NCBI GenBank assembly: GCA_900323505.1
Contig: OOIN01000012.1
Span: forward strand, 310,001-374,000
DNA from: Ustilago trichophora
Lineage: Eukaryota; Basidiomycota; Ustilaginomycetes; Ustilaginales; Ustilaginaceae
DNA: 64,000 nt
Direction of reading: 5' to 3'
Below the pieces are notes generated by a model. It worked only from the letters and a program-made list of their open reading frames with translations. It did no database searches and was not told the origin of the DNA. This document shows positions 21,851 to 32,215 of the stretch, piece after piece. Every line of letters starts with the position of its first letter. The first letter of the stretch is position 1. Both the position numbers and the translations under genes were made by a program.

Positions 21851-24800
21851 AGTTGCGACTGTGCTGCTGCTGCTATAGGTTGATGGTCTGCGATGTGCGA
21901 TGGGAAGATGACGACGACGATGCTACTACTGATAGCACGCGCAATGTCACTGAGAAAGGATGCGATCACCAACGGCGCGGCTGATGAGATTTGCGGCGGA
22001 GGTGGAAGTGGATCACTAGCAGGCTTCAAAACGAGAAAGCGTGGGAAGAAGCTGAGTGATGCTTTCGGAGACAAGGTCGATTGGTAGTGGTGAGAGTGAT
22101 GATGATGACGACCTTGACAGATAGATGAACGGAGGAGGAGCAAAGAGAGTCTGAAAACACAAAGAGAGAGAGAATCAAAAAGAAAAAGATGAAGAGGTAC
22201 ACAGCGGCAGACGGATGTGCCGATGAAGAAAGTTAGTCTGATGAGGCCGGGGAGGCGGAAGGGCCGAGAGAAGCGAAGGGCGGTGACGGTGGGGCGATCT
22301 GCAAGGAGGACGAGGAGGAGGTAGAAAGAGCTCTTTTGCTGTCTCTTCGAGAGTCTTCGGGCTTGAAGGTTGGAGCGGCTGATCAAAGAGGGGGAGGGGA
22401 ATGGCAAGTGTCAAGAGAGAGGCGAAGGCAAAGGGGCTGCGGTGATGACCCTTGGGCAATGATGGTGCTACAAAGCAAAGGTGTAAAGGCGTAACCCGAG
22501 CGTGGGTGAGTCTCTTGCGCAAAGAAAAAGGAAGAAAAAAAGTGGCTCTAGAGCAGCAGTCGGAGCAAGCGAAGTCGATGACCACCATATCCAGATCTTG
22601 CACGAAAAAAAAAGAAAAGAAAGAAAGGTACTTCTTCAGCTAGACCAGACGGTGTTTCACTCTCTCCGTTCTCTGAGAATGCGGAAGTGCCGTCCTGCTG
22701 ACCTCGCTGGAGAAGCAAAAAAAAAAAAAAAAATTGTTTCTGTATTCCGAGTTGAAGCGATTTTCAAGCCTTCTTTTCTGAGTTTACAGAAGGCGCGAGC
22801 CTTGAACTCCAGATTATTCGCAACTGCACAGCGCCATTTTCCGCTGTTTCGAAATTAAATTTTACGAGGCAGCACAGCAGTTTCTCCTCCTTGGCTTTGT
22901 GATGACGCTTGGCCTCGCTTCTTTGTCGAGCTCAACAGCTGCACTCAACAAGGTGTCCGGGGCAATCACCCACCCACCTTTTCTTGCCCGCAGTGTGCCA
23001 GTCGCTTGACCTTGCTCGACTCTCTCAAGCGGATACAAAGAGGTAGAATAGAGATCTTCTCCAATCAAACAAACATCTCAGCCAGCCACCTCTCTTCGGA
23101 GAATAAGAACATCGCCAGCGGCCAAGAAAAGGCTAACACGGTGAGGATCGCCCCGCGTTTGGTTCTATTTGATTGCCGAGGACTTGCGATTTCGCTCTCT
23201 TAAAGAGGAGGGTACCCAGCCAGCAGAGCGTGATCTTTCGCAAAAGCGCACTTTCGCGTGAGTGCTTGTCCCTGCTGTTTTGACCCCGGGGCAAACGGCG
23301 ACCAGCTCAATGCGAAAATGCGAGCGTCGTGTGTGGGTTGCCGAGAGAGGGGTGTGGGCCCAGTGATCAGGTCGCACAAAATGCCGATGAGTCGCTTGCT
23401 CCCCGTTGGCACGTCACCGCTCTTTCTGCGATTGATGATGAGGTTGATGCCGGTCAATTGCACGGAGCTCGGTGTGCGCATGAGCCACTTCTTTCCTTTG
23501 CCACACTTTCATCCACTTGCAAGCTCACCGCTCTTCCGTTCCACTTTTCCACGTCAAACCTTGCTCAGACCATGGCAGACAGAAATGGCAGAGCAGGCTT
23601 CGTAACAGCCAGAGCCAGGTGGGAAGGGAGAAGGAGGGCAAGTGCTGGCTAAAGGCGGGCTTATCGCACCCAGGATTGCGCGAGCGAACATACAGTCCAG
23701 CCAAGATGCGCATGCAAAGAGCAGCATCGACCCTCAAATATGCGTTTGACAAAGAAGTGTGGATGCAATTTTGAGCACGGGTCAACTCGTTCCAGCACAC
23801 GCTTAGACACAAAATGCACCAATTCCGCGCCACGCCAGTCACCGCATTGCACTGCCCGCTTTTTTCCATCCACGAATCGCAAGACGCCGAAGACTCGTTA
23901 ATTGCCCGGTGTACACCTTCCTCACTCCACTCACTTGTATGCACTTCTTATCGTCGGTTCATCGGATCCGACTGCCAACAGTCGACAGCGGGCAATGGAA
24001 GTGGGAACGATTGATTGATTGATTGCGATGCATTGCCTGTGAGTTTTCTCTCGGTCGAGTGTTGAAGCTGGTAAGATCGGCTTTGGGTATCGGATCATCG
24101 GCCCTACAATTCTGCGGAGAAAAATGCGGGGAGAGCTGCGGGGCTGGCTGGCAACGCAACGCGTCTTCCTCCTCCATCTTCTTTTCTCACTCTAACTCTG
24201 GTCCGTCAAAACCGACAAAATCTCCCCTTCCACCGCATTGTCTCCCTTTGCCCTTCGTTTGCCAAAACAGACACCTCTCCCTGACCTAATCGTCGAGAAG
24301 GCAGAGAGCAAAGAAAGCTCACACCAATGTTTGATCTTGGCGAAGACCCTGTCAACAACATCGATGAGACCCTGTCTGTTGGTGCAAGCCGCGTGGTGTG
24401 GATGAACGAACGTGAAGCCGTGTCCGCCGTCATGTCCGATGCGTAAACGCTCATACCGTAATACTTCCACCTCCCGATGCACAGCAGTGTTGGAAGATCA
24501 ATCCGATGCGGATGCGATCCGTCAACTTGCAGCCAGTGTGCGGGTCAGATACAGGGCCCATCCGGATGAGAAAAGGTGTGCTTCGGCCGAAACAAAGTTT
24601 GTGGGCATCGCTCAGCGTAGCCGCTGTGCCAGCACAGCCTTGTCACGCTGAAACCTTGTCGCCTTTGTTGCTTTGGACGAGTTTAGTGGGTCTTCTATTT
24701 ACTGTTTCATAGACAGACAGATCGAGATGTGGGATGGTTCTTCCGAGCGCATTCGATCAAGGTTGCCTCAATCTCGACGGCAACTCAAGCCTTGACATGC

Positions 24801-24960
24801 ATCGATGGCAGAGCCAGCCCTGAGCTTCATAGCCGACAGACAAGTCGCAAGCATGATTGAGCAGATGCTAATAGATCATTCAATATCAGGATGAAGCAAT
24901 TCAGAGCGTGGTGTTGTATCCGTGATCAATATCAACCGTCAGTCCATGTGTCGTCCTCCG
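21851..24960. other. 3.1 kb without a supported gene
   Basis: Between the chimeric gene and secreted-protein gene A. The first 600 bp are purine-rich on this strand (leader of the chimeric gene). An A tract lies at about 22719-22733. Frames of up to 215 codons exist on the minus strand (21760-22407) but are composed of leader-type low complexity. The minus-strand frame 24192-24482 looks somewhat protein-like (RIGHDGGHGFTFVHPHHAAC) but has no support from a family. No RNA gene was recognised. Confidence 0.4.
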
Positions 24961-25576
24961 TCACGTACACGTCAGAACCTTCTTGTCTACGTCGTACGTG
25001 CACCTGTTGTCATCCTTGTCAATCACCAGATTTCTGAAACCGCCATCACCCCAGAATTTGACTGTGTTTGGGCCGATAATGTAATAGCAATCGTACCTGT
25101 ATTCATACCGAGTCCCACATCGAAGAGCGTCATCGTGGTAAGAATACAAAGCAACTTATGGCAAGGGGCGGGCATGTCACGGAGCGAGTACTTACGAGAC
25201 CTGATCGCGTTTATGACGACAATAGTGATCACCCTCAATCGGTCTATAGTGCTCGGGGGATCTGTTTTGCACTTCCGAGTGGCTATTGGTATTTAAGCAG
25301 ACGGCCGCAGTCATGCCGGGAACGGCATCGGGCCCCTTGGCTCCTCTTTCCCAGAATCCTTCAACCTGGGCAATGTTGCATTCCTCAAAGGCATTACGTC
25401 GCTCAATTCGCTGCATTCTGTGACGCTCACCGATCGCTCCTTCGTGCTGACGAGGGCGGAGAGTAGCGGTTGTTAATTATTGCGAATCGGAGATCAGCAT
25501 GAGTCGGTGGATGACTTACCGCAAACACGACGGAGCAGAATACAAGACCTGCAAGAGAGACGTTGAAGAGCTTCAT
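24961..25576 (-). CDS. secreted six-cysteine protein A (exons 25520-25576, 25196-25446, 24961-25096)
   Basis: Three exons give 147 residues. Exon 1 codes only the signal peptide (MKLFNVSLAGLVFCSVVFA) and ends in phase 0 before GTAAGTCAT. Exon 2 opens HEGAIGERHRMQRIERR, whose RR is a Kex2-type site, and then carries C1 (FEECNIAQ), C2 (MTAAVC) and C3 (GDHYC). A phase-2 intron (GTAAGTACT to AATACAG) precedes exon 3, which codes YDCYYIIGPN, the DGGFRNL motif, DDNRC and VLTCT. It is the only member on the minus strand and lies head to head with B. A CATAAAAGG element about 70 bp upstream of the ATG is a likely TATA box. No family with a known function was recognised; layout and size fit smut effector proteins. 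Closest paralogue is B. Confidence 0.82.
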
Positions 25577-26994
25577 GTTGTTTGCGATCAACGGAGTGTG
25601 GTAGTGAGGCCAAGTGAGAAGGGCTTGTTATAAGATTGCCTTTTATGAGGAGGAGACGGGCAAGAAAAGATGATCAAAAATTGTTCTCAAGGATAGTCGC
25701 CACCTTTCTCAAGGTGGGCTCGGTTCCTGCTTGCTTGCTACATTGGATCCGCGTGCTTGGAACTTGGTTCGAAATTGTTCTCAGTAGAGGCAGGCTCTTG
25801 GCACTGCACCAGGGCGTCAGACGTCCAGCTTTCTCTCTTACTACCGGAGTAAATTCACCAAGAAGCTGCTTTCAAGAGTGGTTAGAATGCATATTGGTCT
25901 GTCTCGTGCGTGTGAGCTGCGAGACAGCGTCTGTTGAGCGAGTGGGGGTAGCAGCAAAACCTCACTTGCTCCTTCCTTCCTTCATCTCTCCTCACTGCGC
26001 TTGTTTTGCTGCGCTCACCCCAAGCTCGCTCATTGTTTTCCCTCCCTGTGTTCCCTTCCTTCTGTGTATGTTTCTGTCCCGCTGCGCTCGACCAAAACCC
26101 CCCCTCACGGCGGGTCTGGGAGCCTTGGGATCTAGGAGTACGCTCTCACTTTCGCCGCAATCCTATGCTTCATGGTCTCACTGTTCTTGTCTTTGTCTGC
26201 ACCTGCTCGCGACAGAGAGGAGCGCTTCATCCAGCGTGTGGGGTTTTCGACGTGGGCGAGATGCTGGCGGGTCAAAGCAGTGTGCAAAGGTCCAAGACCC
26301 ACCGGCTTACCCACGCTACCGCAAACCGAGTCACAAAAGGCCGAGTAAGCTTCGCTTTGTCTATCACAGGTGAGGACGTGGGTATGCTGGGCTCCTCAGG
26401 GAAGGAGCGAAAAGTCTGGAATTGAGATCAGTGACTGTTGGCCTTCTCTGCTACCTGTTTGGTGGAGTGAAGTGCCGCTACTTTCGCTTCATCGAAAAGC
26501 AGGCGAAGAGTGTGGTATGAGAGCTCCAATGCAGTGACACAGCCTGCTTGCTCCCTCACAGTATCTTCTTGGCGCGTTAGAAATCGAGTTGGGAGATGTT
26601 TTCTGAAATCAACAACGGGAAGTTCGTATCTTCGTAGGCCCACCCGGCAACGGCTCCGAAGATGTGGGCTGCAGAGGTGGTTGCCTGGCCCGCTTCTTTA
26701 TTGAAGCTTGGCATGTCGACTTAATCCCAAGATGCTTCGTAACCACAAGTCGCCACAAAAGATGCATAAAGCACTCAGCGCTGCTTCATCAGACCGTGAA
26801 CAGGATCCGTCTGGGGAAGACAGCCAGAGGCGAGCAAAATCTTTCTCCACACACACGCGAGGCTCTCTCAGCACGAAAGCAGACCCATCAGCTTTTACAT
26901 GAAAGCTAAGGATAGTTTCGTACGTTTTGCTCCTCTCTCCAAGTCTCTCTACATCCACAAGTCCCTTGCGACTCTAAGTCGTTATTCTGAAGCT
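25577..26994. other. divergent region between secreted proteins A and B
   Basis: 1.4 kb holding both promoters. An open plus-strand frame (25636-26373) is cysteine- and serine-rich without a signal peptide or domain. On the minus strand, 26571-26705 reads as a short protein-like peptide containing AAHIFGAVAGWAYED, followed by another frame to 26428; they do not join into a gene that I can support. Confidence 0.4.
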
Positions 26995-27752
26995 ATGAAG
27001 CTCCTCGGCTTCACCACGGTAGCCCTTGTCTTGGCCCCTAGCGTGCTTGCTACAAGTTCGCGGCTCCCGCCACCGGCAGTCTACCTCGCCTCTTGGCGTA
27101 TCTTGCAGCAAGCACCTACTTTATCGATCCTTTTGCGGAATCTGTTGCCAGATCCATCGTCCGTCCAGTTGCCAAACCAGCCACCTAAACCTTTCCCGCT
27201 TCTTTTGCCCTTCCCGATTCAAAATCGATCGCCATATCCCATTCGCCTTCCGCAACATGGGCTCCACAAGCGTCACGAACTGCACCGTCTGGAACGACGC
27301 AATGAGATTGAAGACTGCAACAAAGCCCAAACCGAGGCCCTTTGGGTGAAGGCAACGGAAAGGGGTCCCAATCATATCCGCGACTTGACAGCCGCAGTCT
27401 GCTACATCAACTGGTACCACTTTGAGGTCGACGACAAGTCCAAGGCACACTATCTAGAGGCAGAGTCACACACTTGCTGGAAGGACAACGTCATAAACGG
27501 CTATGATGCCCACTAGTAAGCATTTTTTCTCACTCCCATTACGCTATTCGGATCTTGGATGTTTCGATGCTGAAGATTGCTTCTCGTTCTTTGAATTGCA
27601 TGCGTCTTTGTAGCTATACGTGCATGTACTTGATTGGAAGAAACACCTTCCGTGCCGAAGGCCCCGGCGGATTCGAGAACTTGGCCATGATCCATGATGG
27701 TGAGAAGTGTCGCTGGAACAAGGACGACAGGGTGCTCACCTGCAGTGAATGA
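26995..27752 (+). CDS. secreted six-cysteine protein B, extended propeptide (exons 26995-27515 and 27614-27752)
   Basis: Two exons give 219 residues. The signal peptide (MKLLGFTTVALVLAPSVLA) is followed in the same frame by a proline-rich segment of about 75 residues (PNQPPKPFPLLLPFPIQ) absent from the other paralogues, then LHKRHELHRLERRNEIEDC, which aligns with the start of exon 2 in A. No GT-AG pair removes the extra segment while keeping frame in an obvious way, so intron 1 seems lost or exonised. C1 to C6 are all present: EDC, TAAVC, SHTC, YTC, EKC, LTC. The phase-2 intron (CACTA|GTAAGC to TTTGTAG) is conserved and leads into YTCMYLIGRN and GPGGFENLAM. KR and RR sites allow Kex2 processing that would release a core like that of A. 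Confidence 0.8.
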
Positions 27753-28512
27753 GTCCGGATGCTCCTACTGTCGCGTTCAGCGACGAGTGAGGGCTGCTCA
27801 GATCGCTTCGTCAAGTCCCTCCGATCCCATTTTGGCCACGTTTACCCCATACTCATCATCCGCAACAAATTCGCAGAGATCTCTCACAACTTGCTCACTG
27901 TCACTATTCACATCATCACAAATGCAGTTTTGCAATACCATCCATTCATTTTCACGTATCTCTCTTTTAGCATGAATGTACCAACAGTCTCCTAACAAGA
28001 ATTGTGATCGTCTTGCACACGAGATGTCGGCGATCCAGCGTGAACTGCTGGTGGATTATGGGAACAACCAAATTAATTAAGCATGGCGAGGGCGGAACCT
28101 ACAACTTGTACATGTACCATGCAGCAGGCTGTTTATGGAACGGCAAGACGCTCGACCGTACTAGGCCGTAGACATTGTTCCATTTTCTGTTTCATAGTGA
28201 CACTTGACTATTCGTCCAAAGAATACGAAAACCGCTTGTGCGATTTGGCTGAGTCACTTACAAGCTGCCGTAAGGGTTTGGTTGCAGCCGTGGAACACGC
28301 CGTAAGGGGACGAATTGCGGACAGAGGCAGTTCGTGCTTGGCTCGCTCGACGTACCACACCTTCATTCGATCAAACGTTCAACTGCTACCTAATCTGTCG
28401 CTAGGATTAGCACTCATCATCTGTATTGTCAGTGTTACTTTCCTGACATACTGAATTTGAAGGAGGGGCCGTTATGAAAACCATGAGCTGAGCGAGATCC
28501 GGGCGTCGAACT

Positions 28513-28577
28513 CACAAACTTGGCGTACACCCACAGTCTTGGCGTACACCCACAATCTCGGCGTACCCACAAACTTC
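28513..28577. repeat. three-unit degenerate tandem repeat, about 19 bp
   Basis: Units of the form CTTGGCGTACACCCACA occur three times in a row, the third with CTCGGCGTACCCACA (substituted and two bases shorter). It sits in the spacer between secreted-protein genes B and C and lies outside any supported coding region. Confidence 0.75.
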
Positions 28578-29170
28578 TGAGATGCAACCGTTTGAGCACA
28601 GTCGACCACGACGCCGAGAGCAGGTCCTCTCTGTCCTTGGGGTCAAGGCACAGGAACGTACTTGCACAGCCTCAAGTTCAGGTCGCCGGCCGCCGTTGAC
28701 AGGGTGAGTCGGCAACAAACAACATTTTCAAGCTAGTGTCAGATAAGATGCAGCGGGATTCATGCAAGTTTTGGTCACGGATCCCGGCTTCATATCGAGC
28801 TCAGAGATACATAGGCTGCTCAACATTTGCGTATTGTACTCCCGAAACGCGACCTCATATGGGAATCATACTCAATCCGGGACGTTGTCAACTTGCTCTA
28901 TTGAATTGGCGTTCTGACGCCAAAAATAGCAAAGGTGTCACTTCATTGAGACCTCGAAGCTCATAACGACCGCGGTATCAGGCTGGAGCGGTGCGTGCGT
29001 GCTCAGCCGAGATAAGCTTCGGGCTTCAAGAGCGCGCTCGTATCGGCGCGGTATCGTACAGCGAGGGTGAAAGATTCTGGTGCGAGGAACGAAACGAATT
29101 CTTGCCGTGCAGCCGAATGGCGCCCTCTCTTTGCGCTGTTCAAGACCAACACAAAGGGTGCACCTTGACG

Positions 29171-29178
29171 TATATATA
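29171..29178 (+). promoter_or_regulatory. TATA box of secreted protein C
   Basis: TATATATA, 93 bp upstream of the ATG at 29271, with no competing element nearby. Confidence 0.5.
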
Positions 29179-29270
29179 CGGCAATGCTTCTTGTCCCTCT
29201 CTCGCCTGCCCGTAGATAAATACTAAACCTTACTTGGACCAATCCACTTTGGCCCTACAAGAACGACAGA

Positions 29271-29895
29271 ATGACTATCATCAAGCTCTTCACCATCGTG
29301 CTCCTTGGCGCTTCGATCATGCTAGCCGTAAGTCCTTTTTCCCTTCCGCTTTGATATGCTTGACGCACACCTATTAACTCGATGAAACCTTTGAGGATTG
29401 TGCAGGAGGGGCATGTAACCAGCGGAACTGGGACGACCACATTGGAGAGACGTGACTTCGCCAGCTGTGCCAAAGCCAAGATCGATACAATGTGGAAAAA
29501 TGAAAAGGACAGACCCAAAGGAGCTTCGGCCGCTATCTGCTTCTCAGGACATTATGAAGTTTCCGATCCATGGCCCCACTATTACCTATGGGTGGGTCGC
29601 TTGTCATGCAAAGAAAAGCACGGCTTGATCACCTACAAGAATCGGTAAGCCTTGACTTCCCTATCTTGCCCTACCTCTATAATCTGAAGATTGGTTTTGC
29701 TGACGAGAAGATGGGCCTGCTGGTCTTCTCAAATCCTGCGAATGTAGATATGATTGCTTCTACTTGATCGGTGGAAACGTCTTCCATATGAAAACCGATG
29801 GCGGAGATAAAAACTTGGCATGGAATTACAATGACAATTGTGCATTCTATTCTGCAGATAACCGTCTCACCTGTATTGATAAGGGCCCCTGGTGA
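29271..29895 (+). CDS. secreted six-cysteine protein C (exons 29271-29327, 29406-29644, 29748-29895)
   Basis: Three exons give 147 residues, the same length as A and D. Exon 1 is the signal peptide (MTIIKLFTIVLLGASIMLA), ending in phase 0 at GTAAGTCC. Exon 2 starts EGHVTSGTGTTTLERRDFASC, with the dibasic RR five residues before C1, and continues with GASAAICFSGHYEV (C2) and GRLSC (C3). The second intron is phase 2 (AATCG|GTAAGC to AATGTAG). Exon 3 codes YDCFYLIGGN, the TDGGDKNL motif, NDNC, NRLTC and a short tail DKGPW. It is predicted to be secreted, with three possible disulfides. Function unknown; it is an effector candidate by context. Confidence 0.83.
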
Positions 29896-30907
29896 TAGCC
29901 ACCAGCTCAGAAGACCGAAGACTACCGAAGGCAGTCCTGTTGTTCTCAGCCTACGGTGGAACTCTAGCTTCCGAAATGTATCGATCTGCTCTGTGATCAT
30001 TCTCGCAATCTCAAACTGTGTGACCTTGCCAGCAACGTCTGTGTCTTACCTTCCGGCTGGGTGTGGATCTTATATCGTTGTCCAGGCGTAGCATCCCCTT
30101 TATCCACAGTATTTATGTATTTTTCATGTCCTGACGTCTTGTAAGCCATGAAACATCCAACCCGCTCTTCTTATTCTCCTTCTTCGATAACCAACATATT
30201 GCGTAGATTACACGAGCTTCATGCAAGCAAATCATCATAAAAAGACAAAATCGAAGTTGATCTCGCCGCGGCGATGCATTCTTTATTAAGGCTCGTAGCT
30301 GTAAAACAGCGAAAGGGTCAGCAAGTCTGCTTTCAAACCCGAAATGCAGTCCAAGGTCTGCACAAAGCCCGCTTCCTTCACTTCAGGTGATTGATAACAC
30401 CGTAGCAGCTGGGCCCGGATTTTATTAGAAGATCTGCGTGTGAGCACAGCTTTGGCATCTGGGCAGGGACAAGCACGGTATCAGTTGCACGTACCAGCAG
30501 TGGAGACCCAAGGCTTGTGGCCAGATGAAGTGTCCCAAACAGGGTTGGGCGGGCGAAATGAAATTTTATCGTCGCTCTAGGAGTAAGGTGTCAAGCCTCA
30601 TCTTGATGTCACCATCTGTGGGTCTATGTTCTCACTGCAATGTACCTTAACGATGCTCTGTACAGCTCGGATGCGCCCTGAAATGAAAGGATCGAGTCTA
30701 TGAGCTGGGGCTGATACCCTCATCTATTTAAACTCCTTTTCCTCTTTTGGCCTGTCCGTCTTTCCCCAACCCCTCCTCCAACCCCCTCCCCCACCAAACT
30801 TTTCGTCTCTCCACTCCTTCACATCATCCATTACGCTTCCTCACCCTCGTTCACAATTACTCTGACAACCTTACCCTTATTCTTTCTTCCCGGAACAGTA
30901 ACCGGAA
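29896..30907. other. spacer between secreted proteins C and D
   Basis: 1.0 kb. The plus strand holds nothing coding. The minus strand has a possible small spliced gene (30378-30723). A TTTAAA element near 30725-30731 may be the TATA box of gene D. Confidence 0.45.
30378..30723 (-). CDS. possible small three-exon gene (exons 30646-30723, 30495-30576, 30378-30433)
   Basis: Three short exons joined by GT-AG introns of 69 and 61 bp (AAG|GTACAT to CTCCTAG; GCTG|GTACGT to CACGCAG) keep one frame from an ATG to a TGA and give 71 residues. The product begins MRVSAPAHRLDPFISGRIRA. The middle exon (FRPPNPVWDTSSGHKPWVST) has a protein-like composition. There is no signal peptide, and it is not a member of the neighbouring six-cysteine family. 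A TTTAAATA lies directly before the ATG, which is too close for a normal TATA box, so the true start may differ. It could be a decayed gene. Low confidence; the evidence is the consistent splice frame only. Confidence 0.22.
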
Positions 30908-31443
30908 ATGTTCGTCCCTCCTAAGCTTTCATTCATCCTCCTCTGCGGCGTGTGGAGCATGCTGCTCGTGCAAGGACATCCACACAAAATCCATTCCTTG
31001 GTCCGCCGAGCTTCCGTCGAGGATTGTACCAATCGCATAGTCACAAATCTCCAGGAGAGTCTTCCTTGGAACGCTAGCGCTGTGGGCTGTTTCAAAGATG
31101 GGGCCGATGTCAAGTGGACATTTGACTCTCCCGATTTTCTCAGGCCGGAAGGCTGGCACGTTTGCTCTTGGGATGCCGCTTTCTTTGTGCCGAGACATTA
31201 CTCGTGAGTACGCTGTGGTGCTTTCCTAGAACCTTTAACCCTTCAAGACACTGACCGAAACGTATTTGCTTGATTGTGGTCTTCGCATACCAAAGATATT
31301 TATGCTCTTGGATTTACGAAAACAACGGCTTCGAGCTCAGGTCGGATGGTGGATCGGAAAACTTCAGATTCTACGCCCGTGGAAATTGCGTATACGATCA
31401 AACCGCGCGTAAGCTCGAGTGCAACCGAATGCATCCCAAGTAG
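30908..31443 (+). CDS. secreted six-cysteine protein D (exons 30908-31203 and 31296-31443)
   Basis: Two exons give 147 residues. The signal peptide (KLSFILLCGVWSMLLVQG) is fused directly to HPHKIHSLVRRASVEDC, so intron 1 is absent. The RR site is again just before C1. C2 is in SAVGCFKDGADV and C3 in GWHVC. The phase-2 intron (TACTC|GTGAGT to CCAAAG) is at the family position. Exon 3 codes YLCSWIYENN, SDGGSENF, GNC and KLEC, then NRMHPK. The sequence is more diverged than A, B, C and E in the middle exon but keeps all six cysteines. A potential N-glycosylation site (NAS) precedes C2. Function unknown; secreted effector candidate. Confidence 0.8.
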
Positions 31444-32215
31444 CCCTCAAAATATTGCTACAGCCTCCTCAAACCTCAATAGAGCAAGACCGCTTCTCTA
31501 CGTAGAGCTGCCATCTTCTATCTATTCCTTTGTTGATCCCAACTGTTGTCTGTGCGTAACATCGTCTTTCTTTGAAAAAGCCCCTTTGTATCCGTGAGCT
31601 TTCATCGACCATGAAAAATTGGATTCACTCTTCTTTTCGTTCCTTCTTCGACAAGCAATGGAGCGTGAATTGCGATGCGCTTCGGACGAGCCAGATGCTT
31701 GCGATGATTATAAATTCGAATCCTCGGATTACGTTGTTATTACATCTCTCCCTGAGTTTCTTCAAGTACCATAATCTTACAAGGTCTGTTGCAATCGATT
31801 AGAGTATAGCCATTGTTAGCGAGTTGTTACCAAAGATGTGTCGGATCTTCACATTTCAAGCAGGACAAGAAGACGAGCCACGGGGAGGGAACTTGTTGGC
31901 CGTCTTCGAAAGAGGTAACGAGGGTGGGGAGGGGTGAGTCGGCCTGGGGAACACGTTTTGGCTTTATGTGAACTACCCGTGTGAGGGCGTGGTGGGTTGA
32001 TAGTGTACTGCAAACCCACTCTAGTTGCTCGCTCGGTTTTAAATGCAATAGGGGGGCTCTCCTTCTCAACAATTCTCTCGACATCGTCTTTTGATCCCAT
32101 CCTCGACCCTTGCCCTCCCTTCTCCTTCAATCGCACTCCATCACCCGTCGACCGCCCTAGAACATATACTTACACTCGCTCCGGTCCTCTTCCACTCTTT
32201 GCACCCTCGTTGAAC
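31444..32215. other. spacer between secreted proteins D and E
   Basis: 0.77 kb with no supported gene. A TTTTAAATG element near 32036 could be a TATA box for gene E. Confidence 0.45.

Larger units (their letters stand above)
27753..29270. other. spacer between secreted proteins B and C
   Basis: 1.5 kb. The plus-strand frame 28083-28454 has several cysteines but no signal peptide and does not match the family. A short degenerate tandem repeat lies at 28513-28577. TATATATA at 29171-29178 serves gene C. Confidence 0.45.

Noticed and set aside
25636..26373. 245-codon plus-strand frame between secreted proteins A and B
   Set aside because: No signal peptide or domain; lies in a pyrimidine-rich spacer and does not match the six-cysteine family.
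26571..26705. Minus-strand peptide containing AAHIFGAVAGWAYED
   Set aside because: It looks protein-like but is only 45 codons, with a stop just upstream and no splice partner that I could join.
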